Positions 1 to 6,949 are shown, counted from the stretch's first letter. The stretch: 20,558 nt of DNA from an uncultured Bacilli bacterium (GCA_944371685.1 CALVXV010000009.1:1-20558); one strand, 5' to 3'. Made by a program: numbers and translations. Notes: generated from the sequence alone by a model not told the origin.

Positions 1-4
1 AAAG

Positions 5-33
5 ATGACTGTTTTTTTAAAATATAGTATAAT
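5..33 (+). promoter_or_regulatory. Sigma-A-like promoter for the first gene
   Basis: Seen: ATGACT at 5-10 (4 of 6 to TTGACA), a 17-bp spacer, and a perfect TATAAT at 28-33. The expected transcription start is near 40, only about 9 nt before the ATG at 49, so the leader would be very short and the GTGGTG at 40-45 would sit at the very 5' end of the mRNA. Confidence 0.5.
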
Positions 34-48
34 TATTTTGTGGTGTTT

Positions 49-804
49 ATGAATAGAATTTTTGATGTAAAGATTAATGTGATTGATAATGTTGATTTGG
101 ATATAATAAATAGTATAGAAGAAAAATGTTTTAAAGGTGAAAGTTTATCACAAAATGAACTTGATTATTATTTAAACTATGTTATTTATCAAACTAGAGA
201 AATTTTAGCTTTAAATAAACAAAAAGAGCTTAATGATTATAGTTTTGATTTTATGTGTGATACAGCGCAGTCTATTATAGCTAGGTATTTTGATAAATTA
301 AATATAGCTTATAAACCTGTGGAAACAGGTAAAGCAATTACCAATGACATTTTAGGTCATAGTTTTTTACTGGCAGATTTTACGGTTGATGGGGAAGATA
401 AAACTTATATTTTAGATCCTACGTATAATCAATTTTTTGGTGTAGACAAGTGCAGCGAAAATAATTTTAAGATAATTAATGGAATTGTGGTTCAAACTCC
501 GGATTTAGGTTATTTTGCTTTAAAAGAAGATGAGAATAATCAAAATGTTATAAAGAATTTGATTAGATGTGGATATATGGAATTAACTGAGGACAATGCG
601 AAAATATATGGTGATTTATTTTATAAAACTAAAACAGGAAATATAAATTATTTTAATTCTAAACTTGGAATGTCTGGTGACATTTATATTAAAGGTTTTA
701 GAAATTCTGATGCACGTTTAACTTATAGTGCTGATGAACTTTTAAAAATGGGACTTGATTTAAAAACGGTTTATAAAGAAAATTTAAAAAAAAAGAATAA
801 ATGA
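49..804 (+). CDS. Transglutaminase-like (Cys-His-Asp) protein of unknown role
   Basis: About 251 residues with no signal peptide or membrane segment, so probably cytoplasmic. Counting from the ATG at 49, a Cys in FMCDTAQ (C70), a His in GHSFLLADF (H104) and an Asp in YILDPTYNQFF (D123) occur in the order and local context of the catalytic triad of the transglutaminase-like/papain-like fold (also used by arylamine N-acetyltransferases and some bacterial cysteine proteases). The C-terminal half (about 140-251) is Lys/Asn-rich and unrecognised. The frame is open from a GTG at 40, but the ATG at 49 is preferred because GTGGTG just upstream can serve as a ribosome site. Substrate and reaction (protease, amidase, acyltransferase) cannot be told from sequence. 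The fold is inferred from the motifs only. Confidence 0.6.
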   Translation: MNRIFDVKINVIDNVDLDIINSIEEKCFKGESLSQNELDYYLNYVIYQTREILALNKQKELNDYSFDFMCDTAQSIIARYFDKLNIAYKPVETGKAITNDILGHSFLLADFTVDGEDKTYILDPTYNQFFGVDKCSENNFKIINGIVVQTPDLGYFALKEDENNQNVIKNLIRCGYMELTEDNAKIYGDLFYKTKTGNINYFNSKLGMSGDIYIKGFRNSDARLTYSADELLKMGLDLKTVYKENLKKKNK

Positions 805-852
805 GTATAATTTTTTTGTAATTTTCCACAATATATATTGAGGAGGAAAGTT

Positions 853-1566
853 ATGAAAAAAGTATTATATTTTTTAGTGGCAATAGTTTTACTGACAGGC
901 TGTAGTTGTACGGCTGATATGGGTAATACACCAACTAAAAAAGTTGAAGAATATTTGAATAAGTATCAGACTAATGATGAGGATGTTGTTAGTGATTTAG
1001 ATGATGTACTTACTAATGATATTACTTTAACTGATGATGAGCGCACTAATTATAGTGATTTTATGAAAAAGCATTACCAAGATTTACAATATGAAATTAA
1101 AGATGAAAAAATAGATGGTGATGTGGCAACTGTTGATGCGGAAGTTACGGTTAGAAATTATGCGGATGCAATTAATGAAGCTAATCAATATCGGTTAAAT
1201 AATGCGGATGAATTTGATGATACTAATACTTTTGCAACTTATAGATTAAATAGATTAAAAGAAGTAACTGATACTGAAACTTATACAATTACTTTCCATT
1301 TGACTAAAGAAAATGATGAGTGGAAGGTTGATAATTTAAGTGATGATGATTTGAGAAAACTTAGTGGTATGTATGGTGTTACGGATGTTAATTCTATAGA
1401 TACTGATAATACTACTGATGATAATGATGGCATTATTGGTGATATGATAGAAGATGCGACTAATGATAAAGCTGATGATACAAATAAAGATACAACTGAT
1501 GATAATAATGCTAATCAAGCAACAACTAATGATAATAATGCTAATCAAACAACAACTAATCCATAA
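853..1566 (+). CDS. Secreted lipoprotein with Asn/Asp/Thr-rich repeat tail
   Basis: 237 residues from the ATG at 853, which follows a strong AGGAGG (841-846); an upstream in-frame TTG at 838 lies before that site and is rejected. The N-terminus is a lipoprotein signal: MKK, a hydrophobic stretch, then the lipobox LTGC with the lipidated Cys at residue 17, so the mature protein should be anchored on the outer face of the membrane. Residues about 25-175 form an acidic domain (VEEYLNKY near the start, YTITFHLTKENDEWKVDNL near the end) that reads like the small alpha+beta NTF2-like lipoprotein domains of Firmicutes; no named family is certain. The tail (about 180-237) is low-complexity Asp/Asn/Thr and ends in two copies of a 10-residue repeat, probably a flexible wall spacer. 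A weak TATAAT at 806-811 may drive it. A terminator follows directly. Confidence 0.8.
   Translation: MKKVLYFLVAIVLLTGCSCTADMGNTPTKKVEEYLNKYQTNDEDVVSDLDDVLTNDITLTDDERTNYSDFMKKHYQDLQYEIKDEKIDGDVATVDAEVTVRNYADAINEANQYRLNNADEFDDTNTFATYRLNRLKEVTDTETYTITFHLTKENDEWKVDNLSDDDLRKLSGMYGVTDVNSIDTDNTTDDNDGIIGDMIEDATNDKADDTNKDTTDDNNANQATTNDNNANQTTTNP
1501..1560 (+). repeat. Two tandem 30-bp copies inside the lipoprotein gene
   Basis: 1501-1530 and 1531-1560 are identical except for G at 1519 against A at 1549. The unit is in frame and encodes DNNANQ(A/T)TTN twice. The near identity suggests a recent in-frame duplication or slippage event in a tail tolerant of length change. Confidence 0.85.
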
Positions 1567-1568
1567 AG

Positions 1569-1595
1569 TGTAGAATTTGATTTCTACATTTTTTT
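1569..1595 (+). terminator. Intrinsic terminator after the lipoprotein gene
   Basis: TGTAGAA (1569-1575) pairs with TTCTACA (1582-1588) around a 6-nt loop, followed by seven T. It starts 3 nt after the TAA stop at 1564-1566. Confidence 0.8.
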
Positions 1596-1609
1596 GTGGT
1601 AAAAAAATA

Positions 1610-1638
1610 TTTACGTTAATGTTTGTATGTGTTATAGT
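1610..1638 (+). promoter_or_regulatory. Possible upstream extended -10 promoter of the merR operon
   Basis: TTTACG at 1610-1615, a 17-bp spacer and TATAGT at 1633-1638 preceded by TGT (1630-1632), an extended -10. It lies about 90 bp upstream of the MerR-type promoter. An imperfect AT-rich dyad, ATATCAA (1643-1649) with TTGATAT (1662-1668), follows. It may give basal expression of the regulator. Confidence 0.4.
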
Positions 1639-1698
1639 GGATATATCAAAGATATAATTTATTGATATTAAAGTTTAGGTATTTGTAATTAAAAAAGC

Positions 1699-1729
1699 TT
1701 GACTCTCTAGTTTACTGTAAGGTTATAAT
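1699..1729 (+). promoter_or_regulatory. MerR-type promoter with 19-bp spacer
   Basis: TTGACT at 1699-1704 and TATAAT at 1724-1729 are separated by 19 bp (1705-1723). The spacer holds an imperfect dyad, roughly CTCTAGT against ACTGTAAGG. Known for the family: MerR proteins bind inside such overlong spacers and untwist the DNA so that polymerase can use the promoter. It lies directly before the merR-like gene, so autoregulation is inferred. The predicted transcription start near 1736 lies after the in-frame ATG at 1728, which excludes that start. Confidence 0.8.
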
Positions 1730-1751
1730 GAATATGGAAGGCGGTGAGATG

Positions 1752-2135
1752 ATGGTTTATAAAATCGGTGATTTTGCAAATTTAGTAAATATTTCAGTAA
1801 GAACGCTTAGATATTATGATGAAATTGGTTTGTTAAAGCCTTTTATTGTTGATAAGTTTACCAATTATAGATATTATACTGATGATAATGTAGTGGAGGC
1901 ACAGTTTATTACATTATTAAAAGAAATAGGTTTTACTTTACAAGAAATTACCGATTATAAAAGCTTGTTAAATGATTTTGATAATGATGATGGGGCTAAT
2001 GAATTTTTACTTAGAAAACAAGCGCAAATTTCTGAGGAGATGGAAAGGCTTCAAAGGCAATATGACAGGATTACAATTTTGAGGAAGAAATTTAAAGGTA
2101 AAGTTTTAACTTTAATGAAGGAGGATAAAAAATGA
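1752..2135 (+). CDS. Small MerR-family transcription regulator
   Basis: 127 residues. The N-terminus (VYKIGDFANL, then SVRTLRYYDEIGLLKP and NYRYYTDD) is the standard MerR winged helix-turn-helix, residues about 1-70, including the RTLRYYDEIGLL recognition region. A coiled-coil dimerisation helix follows (about 85-118, LRKQAQISEEMERLQRQYDR). The protein then stops, so the GyrI/AraC-type effector domain found in longer relatives is absent and no Cys-based metal site is seen. The start is the ATG at 1752: the sequence at 1738-1747 matches AAGGAGGTGA with one mismatch at good spacing, and the ATG at 1728 overlaps the -10. It ends in an ATGA overlap with the ATPase gene, so the two are translationally coupled. 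The inducer is not evident; the regulatory target is inferred to be this operon itself. Confidence 0.9.
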   Translation: MVYKIGDFANLVNISVRTLRYYDEIGLLKPFIVDKFTNYRYYTDDNVVEAQFITLLKEIGFTLQEITDYKSLLNDFDNDDGANEFLLRKQAQISEEMERLQRQYDRITILRKKFKGKVLTLMKEDKK

Positions 2136-3193
2136 ATAAAAATTTGATTGTAAATGGAGAATATAAAAGTGGTAAAACATTTGGAATAATTATGCCAATA
2201 ATTAATGAACTTGTAGAAAATAATAATAGTTTGTTATTTATTGATAAAAATTATGAATATTATGGAAAATATGCGAATGAATTAAAAGAAAAAGGTTATG
2301 AGGTTAAGATTTTAAATTTTGATGATACGATGTATAGTGACAGTGTTAATGTACTTGAAGTTCCTTATAAATATTATAAAGAGGGTGATAAAGATAAGGC
2401 TTATGAATTACTTAGTGAGATTGTGAGTGCGATATTTCCTGCAGAGATTGACAAGGATCCTTTTTGGACTGATTCAGCTATATCTTTGGTTCGAGGTTAT
2501 ATTTTAAAATTGTTTGAACTAGCTAATGATGATGAAATTAATTTTTTAAGTGTTTCGAGGTTTTTAGAGACTTTGGATGAAGAAAATGTTAAAGAAATTA
2601 GTGATTTTCTTTTAAAAAGTGGTAATGAAGTGGCTCATCGTGATTTAGTTTCTGTTTTGTCAGCTCCTTATGAGACGAGAGCTAGCATTTTATCAGTGAC
2701 AAGAATTCATATAAATAAAATAGTTAATTATGAAAATAAGTTAAATATTATTAGCAATGAAGGATTTAAGTTTAGTGATTTTTTAGTGACAAATGATAAT
2801 AAAAAAAGAGCATTATTTTTAATGCCTAATATGGAAGATAGTAATGAGCTTATTAATATGATTATAGCGTTAGCATATCAAGAATGTAGAAATCAAAATT
2901 GGTATTTTATTTTAGATAATTTTGATATGATTCATAAAATGAATAAATTTAAAGAAATGTTTTTAGCAGCTAATTATAGAGGTATTTATATGGTGATTGG
3001 TACCCGTGATATTGATAGTATGGTTAGTGAATATGGTAAGGAAATATTGCAGGTTTGTGATATTAAAGATAGTAAAGATTTAGATGATAGTAATGTTAAA
3101 GTTTTCCCTTTTATTTTAAGTAAAGAAGAATTACCTGTTTTAAAGAAAATAAAGATTAAGACGTATGATATTTTAGAGGCGATGAGTAAATAA
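2132..3193 (+). CDS. Solitary soluble VirD4/TraG-like ATPase
   Basis: 353 residues resembling the motor domain of type IV coupling proteins (VirD4/TraG), which move DNA or protein substrates into secretion channels. Seen: Walker A GEYKSGKT at residues 9-16, DPFW at 109-112, TRASILS at 182-188, a Walker B-like FILDNFD at 259-265, and YGKEILQVCD near 301-310, all in the family's usual order. Differences from the family: the N-terminal membrane region of about 100-150 residues is missing, so Walker A starts at residue 9, and the Walker B acidic residue after the Asp is Asn (N263), where coupling proteins normally have Glu. The start overlaps the merR-like stop by 4 nt and follows GGAGG at 2120-2124. 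No relaxase, VirB4 or integrase is nearby. It may be a remnant of a conjugative element or a domesticated NTP-binding protein; the function is unknown. Confidence 0.75.
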   Translation: MNKNLIVNGEYKSGKTFGIIMPIINELVENNNSLLFIDKNYEYYGKYANELKEKGYEVKILNFDDTMYSDSVNVLEVPYKYYKEGDKDKAYELLSEIVSAIFPAEIDKDPFWTDSAISLVRGYILKLFELANDDEINFLSVSRFLETLDEENVKEISDFLLKSGNEVAHRDLVSVLSAPYETRASILSVTRIHINKIVNYENKLNIISNEGFKFSDFLVTNDNKKRALFLMPNMEDSNELINMIIALAYQECRNQNWYFILDNFDMIHKMNKFKEMFLAANYRGIYMVIGTRDIDSMVSEYGKEILQVCDIKDSKDLDDSNVKVFPFILSKEELPVLKKIKIKTYDILEAMSK

Positions 3194-3194
3194 G

Positions 3195-3217
3195 TGGACA
3201 TATTTGTCCATTTTTTT
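3195..3217 (+). terminator. Intrinsic terminator after the VirD4-like gene
   Basis: TGGACA (3195-3200) pairs with TGTCCA (3205-3210) around a 4-nt loop, followed by seven T. The stem begins 1 nt after the TAA stop. Confidence 0.85.
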
Positions 3218-3242
3218 GTATATACTTTTTTAGGTGGTATAT

Positions 3243-4316
3243 ATGAAGAAATGGCTTTTAATACTCCTTTTATTTTTACCTTTTAAAGTTTTTGCATATT
3301 CGACTAGTGCGAAATCGGCTATTTTAATGGATATGGATAGTGGTAGAGTAATTTATGGTAAGGATGTACATTATGTTCAAAGTGTGGCCTCTATTTCTAA
3401 AATTATGACAGCAATTGTGGCTATTGAAAATAGTGATATTAATAAAGAGGTGATTGTTGGAGATGAGATTTTAAAAGCTTATGGTTCAGGAATCTATGTA
3501 CAAATTGGTGAGAAGATTAAGTTAAGGGATTTACTTTATGGACTGATGCTTAGAAGTGGTAATGATGCGGCACTGGCTATTTCGGTAGCTGTTAGCGGTG
3601 ATACAGATAAATTTGTTAATCTTATGAATGAAAAAGCTAAGAAATTAGGGATGAAAAATACAACTTTTAATAATCCTAGTGGTTTAGATGAAGAAAAAGG
3701 CAATTTTTCTTCGGCTTATGATATGGCCCTTCTTATGAGTTATGCGATGAAGAATGAGGAATTTAGAAAAATTACAGGAACTCGTGATTATACGGTAAAA
3801 ACAAATAAAAATGTTTATAAATGGCATAATAAAAATAAATTACTTTCAAGTTATAAATATATTACAGGTGGTAAAACAGGGTTTACAAAAATTGCGAAAA
3901 GGACTTTAGTGACAAGTGCAAGTAAGAATGATGTAAATTTAACGGTGGTCACGATTAATGATGGTGATGACTGGGATGACCATAAAAATTTGTATGAAGA
4001 AGCCTTTAGTGAATATACTTCATATATGATTTTAAGTAAAGGTGAAGTAAATATAATCGGTGAGAATTATTATAAAAATGATAGCCTTTATTTAAAGAAT
4101 GATTTTAAATATTTACTTAGAGAAAATGAGAAGGATATTTTAAAATTAAAATATGAGATTAATAAGAAAAGAAAGTATAAGTCAGGTGATAAAGTTGGGG
4201 TAGTTAAGGTTTATTTGGGTGATGATATAGTGCATAAAGAAAATATATATGTTAAAAAAAATGAAGTTAAAAAAAGTTTTTGGGATAAAATTTTAAGTTG
4301 GTTTAAAAATGATTAA
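3243..4316 (+). CDS. dacB: D-alanyl-D-alanine carboxypeptidase, spore-cortex PBP5* type
   Basis: 357 residues, peptidase family S11. It trims the terminal D-Ala from peptidoglycan stem peptides outside the membrane. Signal peptide at residues 1-18 (cleavage after VFA). The three active-site motifs are present: S50-x-x-K53 (SISK), S105-G-N107 and K211-T-G213. The C-terminus (KKSFWDKILSWFKND) looks like the amphipathic anchor helix of this family. The start is the ATG at 3243 after AGGTGG (3232-3237); an in-frame GTG at 3234 lies inside that ribosome site. The assignment as the spore-specific DacB rests on the neighbours: spmA, spmB and rluB follow as in B. subtilis, where dacB-spmA-spmB is a mother-cell (sigma-E) operon controlling cortex cross-linking. 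An ATATT at 3200-3204 and TATACT at 3221-3226 vaguely recall a sigma-E promoter, with spacing off by about one. Confidence 0.93.
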   Translation: MKKWLLILLLFLPFKVFAYSTSAKSAILMDMDSGRVIYGKDVHYVQSVASISKIMTAIVAIENSDINKEVIVGDEILKAYGSGIYVQIGEKIKLRDLLYGLMLRSGNDAALAISVAVSGDTDKFVNLMNEKAKKLGMKNTTFNNPSGLDEEKGNFSSAYDMALLMSYAMKNEEFRKITGTRDYTVKTNKNVYKWHNKNKLLSSYKYITGGKTGFTKIAKRTLVTSASKNDVNLTVVTINDGDDWDDHKNLYEEAFSEYTSYMILSKGEVNIIGENYYKNDSLYLKNDFKYLLRENEKDILKLKYEINKKRKYKSGDKVGVVKVYLGDDIVHKENIYVKKNEVKKSFWDKILSWFKND

Positions 4317-4890
4317 TAAACTATGGGTAGGGCTTATTGTTTTGGGTTCTTTATGTTTACTAGTTACGGGGAAAAGTGATGTTTTAAATGAACAAATTTT
4401 ATCTAGTGGTAAGGCGACGTTGGAACTGGTAATGCAGATTTTTCCTTTGATGTCACTTTGGCTTGGTATTATGAATATAGCTAAGGAGTCAGGGTTACTT
4501 TCGAAACTTTCAAAATTTATTTATCCACTTTTACATAAAATTTTTCCGGAAATTCCGAAGAATCATGAGGCTTTTGGTTTTATATCTTCTAATATACTTT
4601 CAAATATGTTTGGGCTTGGTAATGCAGCAACGCCTTTTGGTTTAAAGGCAATGGAGTCTTTACAAAAGTTAAATAAAAATAAAGAGGTGGCCAGCAGGAG
4701 TATGATTACTTTTTTGGTAATTAATACATGTGGGCTTTGTATAATTCCGACGACAATTATTTCGCTTAGAATTTTATATGGTAGTGAGGATCCTTCTTTT
4801 ATAGCTATTCCTTGTTTTGTGGTTAGTTTAATATCATTATTATTTGGTTTATTAATTGATAGACTTTGGAGTAGGAGGGATCGTAGGTGA
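4309..4890 (+). CDS. spmA: Spore maturation protein A
   Basis: 193 residues, a multi-pass membrane protein of the nucleoside-recognition (Gate) domain family. Hydrophobic segments lie near residues 5-20, 40-58, 128-150 and 160-182. The segment NMFGLGNAATPFGLKAM (about 99-115) is characteristic of SpmA. Known role in B. subtilis: together with SpmB it is needed for full dehydration of the spore core and heat resistance; the transported solute is unknown. It overlaps the end of dacB by 8 nt and has no strong ribosome site of its own, so translation is probably coupled. It ends in a short Arg-rich tail (LWSRRDRR) and overlaps spmB by 4 nt. Confidence 0.92.
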   Translation: MINKLWVGLIVLGSLCLLVTGKSDVLNEQILSSGKATLELVMQIFPLMSLWLGIMNIAKESGLLSKLSKFIYPLLHKIFPEIPKNHEAFGFISSNILSNMFGLGNAATPFGLKAMESLQKLNKNKEVASRSMITFLVINTCGLCIIPTTIISLRILYGSEDPSFIAIPCFVVSLISLLFGLLIDRLWSRRDRR

Positions 4891-5405
4891 GAATAATTTC
4901 TAGTTTATTTATTCCGGTTATAGTTTTAGTGGTGATAATTTATGGAGCTTATAAGAAAATAAATGTTTATGATAGTTTTGTTAGTGGAGCAAAAGAAGGG
5001 TTGCCGATGGTTTCGTCAATGTTTTTTTCTTTGTTGGCGATGATATTTGGGGTTAATATATTTTTGAATAGTGGAATTATTGATTATTTTTTTGATTTTT
5101 TAAAACCACTTTTGGTTTTGATTCATGTGCCGGCTGAGGTGTTACCGGTGGCGATTATGCGACCACTTTCTGGTAGTTTTGGGTTGGCACTACTTAATGA
5201 TATGTATAAGTTATATGGGCCTGATAGTTTTATTAGTGTATTAGCTTCGATTATTCAAGGTTCGAGTGATACGACTTTATATGTAATTACACTTTATTTT
5301 GGAACAGTGGGGATTAAGAAGATTAAGTATGCGCTTTGGGTAGGGTTATTTACTGATTTATTTATGGTTGTTTTAACATTGATTATCGTCCCCTTGTTTT
5401 TTTAG
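4887..5405 (+). CDS. spmB: Spore maturation protein B
   Basis: 172 residues with a Gate domain and about four to five membrane segments (about 3-20, 40-60, 66-80, 88-104 and 150-172). Key stretches are SGAKEGLPMV near residue 33 and MRPLSGSFGLALL near 90, both typical of SpmB, with IIQGSSDTTLYV following. The start is a GTG at 4887, overlapping the spmA stop by 4 nt and preceded by AGGAGGG (4873-4879). It acts with SpmA in spore core dehydration (known in B. subtilis). A possible promoter for the next gene lies in its last codons. Confidence 0.92.
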   Translation: MRIISSLFIPVIVLVVIIYGAYKKINVYDSFVSGAKEGLPMVSSMFFSLLAMIFGVNIFLNSGIIDYFFDFLKPLLVLIHVPAEVLPVAIMRPLSGSFGLALLNDMYKLYGPDSFISVLASIIQGSSDTTLYVITLYFGTVGIKKIKYALWVGLFTDLFMVVLTLIIVPLFF

Positions 5406-5422
5406 GCTTTATTATGTATAAT
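5394..5422 (+). promoter_or_regulatory. Possible promoter for rluB
   Basis: TTGTTT (5394-5399), a 17-bp spacer and TATAAT (5417-5422). The -35 lies inside the last codons of spmB. It would let rluB, a growth-phase gene, be transcribed independently of the sporulation genes upstream. Confidence 0.45.
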
Positions 5423-5439
5423 TTTGATGGGTGATTTGT

Positions 5440-6156
5440 GTGGAGAGATTGCAGAAGATTATTGCCAATAGTGGATATTGCTCTAGGAGAAAAGCGGAAG
5501 AGTTAATTGTAAATGGTAAAGTAAAAGTAAATGGTGAAGTGGTTAATACTTTGGGATGTAAAGCTAGTTATGGTGATACAATAATTATAAATGGGGTTAC
5601 TTTAAAGTTGGAACCTAAGGAATATGTTCTTTTATATAAACCACGTGGGGTGGTGTCAAGTGCGCATGATGAGAAGGGACGTAAAACAGTTGTCGATATT
5701 GTCGAGAGTGAAAATAGGTTATATCCAGTTGGTAGATTAGATTATGATACAAGTGGCTTGTTGTTATTAACTAATGATGGGGAGCTTACTAATTTGCTTA
5801 TTCATCCATCACATGAGGTGGAAAAAGTTTATTTAGTTAAAATAGATGAAGTAGTTAATCCTAGTTTGGTTAAGAGTTTAGCTAATGGTGTTATAATAGA
5901 TGGCAAGAAAACTGGTAGAGCTAGGGTTAAGATTAAAAAAATTGATAAAAAGAAAAAAAGTTCTTTAATAGAACTTACGATTTACGAGGGAAGAAATCAT
6001 CAGGTTAAGAAAATGTTTGAAGCGATTGGTTATAAGGTTTCTAAGTTAAAAAGAGAGAAGTTCGCTGGCCTTACTTTAGCGGGTTTAAAATCTGGTGAGT
6101 ATCGACATTTGAATATAAAAGAAGTAAAAACATTATATGCGGTAGCTAAAAGATAG
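5440..6156 (+). CDS. rluB: 23S rRNA pseudouridine synthase B (RsuA/RluB family)
   Basis: 238 residues. An S4 RNA-binding domain (residues 1-58; RLQKIIANSGYCSRRKAEELI) is followed by the RsuA-type catalytic domain. The catalytic Asp lies in GRLDYDTSGLL (D101), with VVSSAHDEKGRKTV before it and EGRNHQVKKMF near residue 185 as further family motifs. RluB makes pseudouridine 2605 (E. coli numbering) in 23S rRNA. The start chosen is the GTG at 5440, giving MERLQKIIA, the normal family start, with GGGTGA just upstream; a GTG at 5431 is possible but has a poorer ribosome site. Its place after spmB is conserved with B. subtilis. The stop codon lies in the right arm of a terminator. Confidence 0.92.
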   Translation: MERLQKIIANSGYCSRRKAEELIVNGKVKVNGEVVNTLGCKASYGDTIIINGVTLKLEPKEYVLLYKPRGVVSSAHDEKGRKTVVDIVESENRLYPVGRLDYDTSGLLLLTNDGELTNLLIHPSHEVEKVYLVKIDEVVNPSLVKSLANGVIIDGKKTGRARVKIKKIDKKKKSSLIELTIYEGRNHQVKKMFEAIGYKVSKLKREKFAGLTLAGLKSGEYRHLNIKEVKTLYAVAKR

Positions 6157-6165
6157 CTACTTTTT
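6142..6165 (+). terminator. Intrinsic terminator overlapping the rluB stop codon
   Basis: GTAGCTA (6142-6148) pairs with TAGCTAC (6154-6160) around AAAGA, followed by five T. The rluB stop (6154-6156) forms the start of the right arm and the stop of the convergent gene (6157-6159) its end. In the minus direction there is no T tract, so it should act mainly on the plus strand. Confidence 0.75.
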
Positions 6166-6897
6166 AATTTTGATGTTGATTAGTTTATGGTCACTTAAAT
6201 TATTATCAATGACTTCAATATTTTCAATATTAAAATTATTTGGTATGAATATATGATCTGGGGTTTTTAGGTTATGATTTTTTTTATGAGGTTTAAAGGT
6301 GTTTTCTTTAAGGGAAACTAGTTTACAGTTTTTTGTCTGCATGTATTTTACAAAATCTTGAAAAATTGCATTTTCAGTGTTTAAATTAAAATCGCCAGTT
6401 AAGATGATTGGATAATGATTATTTTTTGTAATGATTTTTTTAAGTGCTTGTAATTGATTTTTTTTGGCAATATTATTTAAATGATCTATATGGGTATTGA
6501 TGATTGTTATTTTTGTACTTGCTTTTTCTATGGTGGTGACAGTGGCGATTCTTGGAAATACTGATAATAGACTACGTTTGCCAAGTTTGTTTATATTTTT
6601 TGATAGAGAATAGGTTTTAGATTGAATTATTTTTTGATTAGTGAAGATAGAATTTTTTTCGCCAAACCGATTATACCAAAGGCTTTTTTTAGAAAATCTA
6701 TTTTGTCCAGTGAAGGTATAATTTTTTAAGTAGTTTTTTAATTGATTTTCATAAGCGTCGGTTAGTTCTTGAACACATATGATGTCGGTTTTATTTTGAG
6801 TTATGATGTTTGAAAATATTTTTGGATATGGGCCACCATCGTAGTTTTTAATATTTACTTTGTTTTGCAGATTAAAGTTTATTATTGTTAGTTCCAT
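6157..6897 (-). CDS. Endonuclease/exonuclease/phosphatase family protein
   Basis: 246 residues with the full EEP-fold motif series: N9 in INFNLQ, Q43-E44 in CVQEL (metal ligand), NTHIDH with H136, TGDFNL with D169 and N171, PDHIF at 213-217, and LSDHKL with the catalytic His 237. The family includes metal-dependent DNases, sphingomyelinases and inositol phosphatases acting on phosphodiesters or phosphomonoesters. No signal peptide is seen, so a cytoplasmic enzyme is likely; the substrate cannot be read from sequence. It starts with an ATG after AAAGGAA. It lies 38 nt downstream of ferredoxin on the same strand, beyond a terminator, so it may depend on read-through or a weak unseen promoter. 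It is convergent with rluB with no spacer between the two stops. Confidence 0.85.
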   Translation of the reverse strand: MELTIINFNLQNKVNIKNYDGGPYPKIFSNIITQNKTDIICVQELTDAYENQLKNYLKNYTFTGQNRFSKKSLWYNRFGEKNSIFTNQKIIQSKTYSLSKNINKLGKRSLLSVFPRIATVTTIEKASTKITIINTHIDHLNNIAKKNQLQALKKIITKNNHYPIILTGDFNLNTENAIFQDFVKYMQTKNCKLVSLKENTFKPHKKNHNLKTPDHIFIPNNFNIENIEVIDNNLSDHKLINIKIKK

Positions 6898-6923
6898 GTT
6901 TTTTTCCTTTCTTTTTAGATATT

Positions 6924-6949
6924 AAAAAGAAAACACTACTTGTTTTCTT
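6924..6949 (-). terminator. Terminator at the end of the ferredoxin gene
   Basis: On the minus strand AAGAAAACA (6949-6941) pairs with TGTTTTCTT (6935-6927) around a 5-nt loop and continues into further T. The ferredoxin stop TAG (6938-6936) is in the loop. The stem is AT-rich and the T tract short, so it may be leaky. Confidence 0.6.

Noticed and set aside
1336..1548. Minus-strand open frame opposite the lipoprotein tail
   Set aside because: Its Ile/Ser-rich sequence is the complement of the Asp/Asn repeat region, with no start signals.
1501..1560. Repeats considered as a small CRISPR or regulatory array
   Set aside because: The copies are directly adjacent without spacers and are in frame within a coding region.
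2132..3193. VirD4-like gene taken as evidence for an integrated conjugative element
   Set aside because: No relaxase, VirB4, integrase, attachment repeats or other transfer gene is found in the window.
5431..5439. GTG at 5431 as the rluB start
   Set aside because: It gives three extra residues before MERLQ with a weak ribosome site; GTG 5440 matches the family start.
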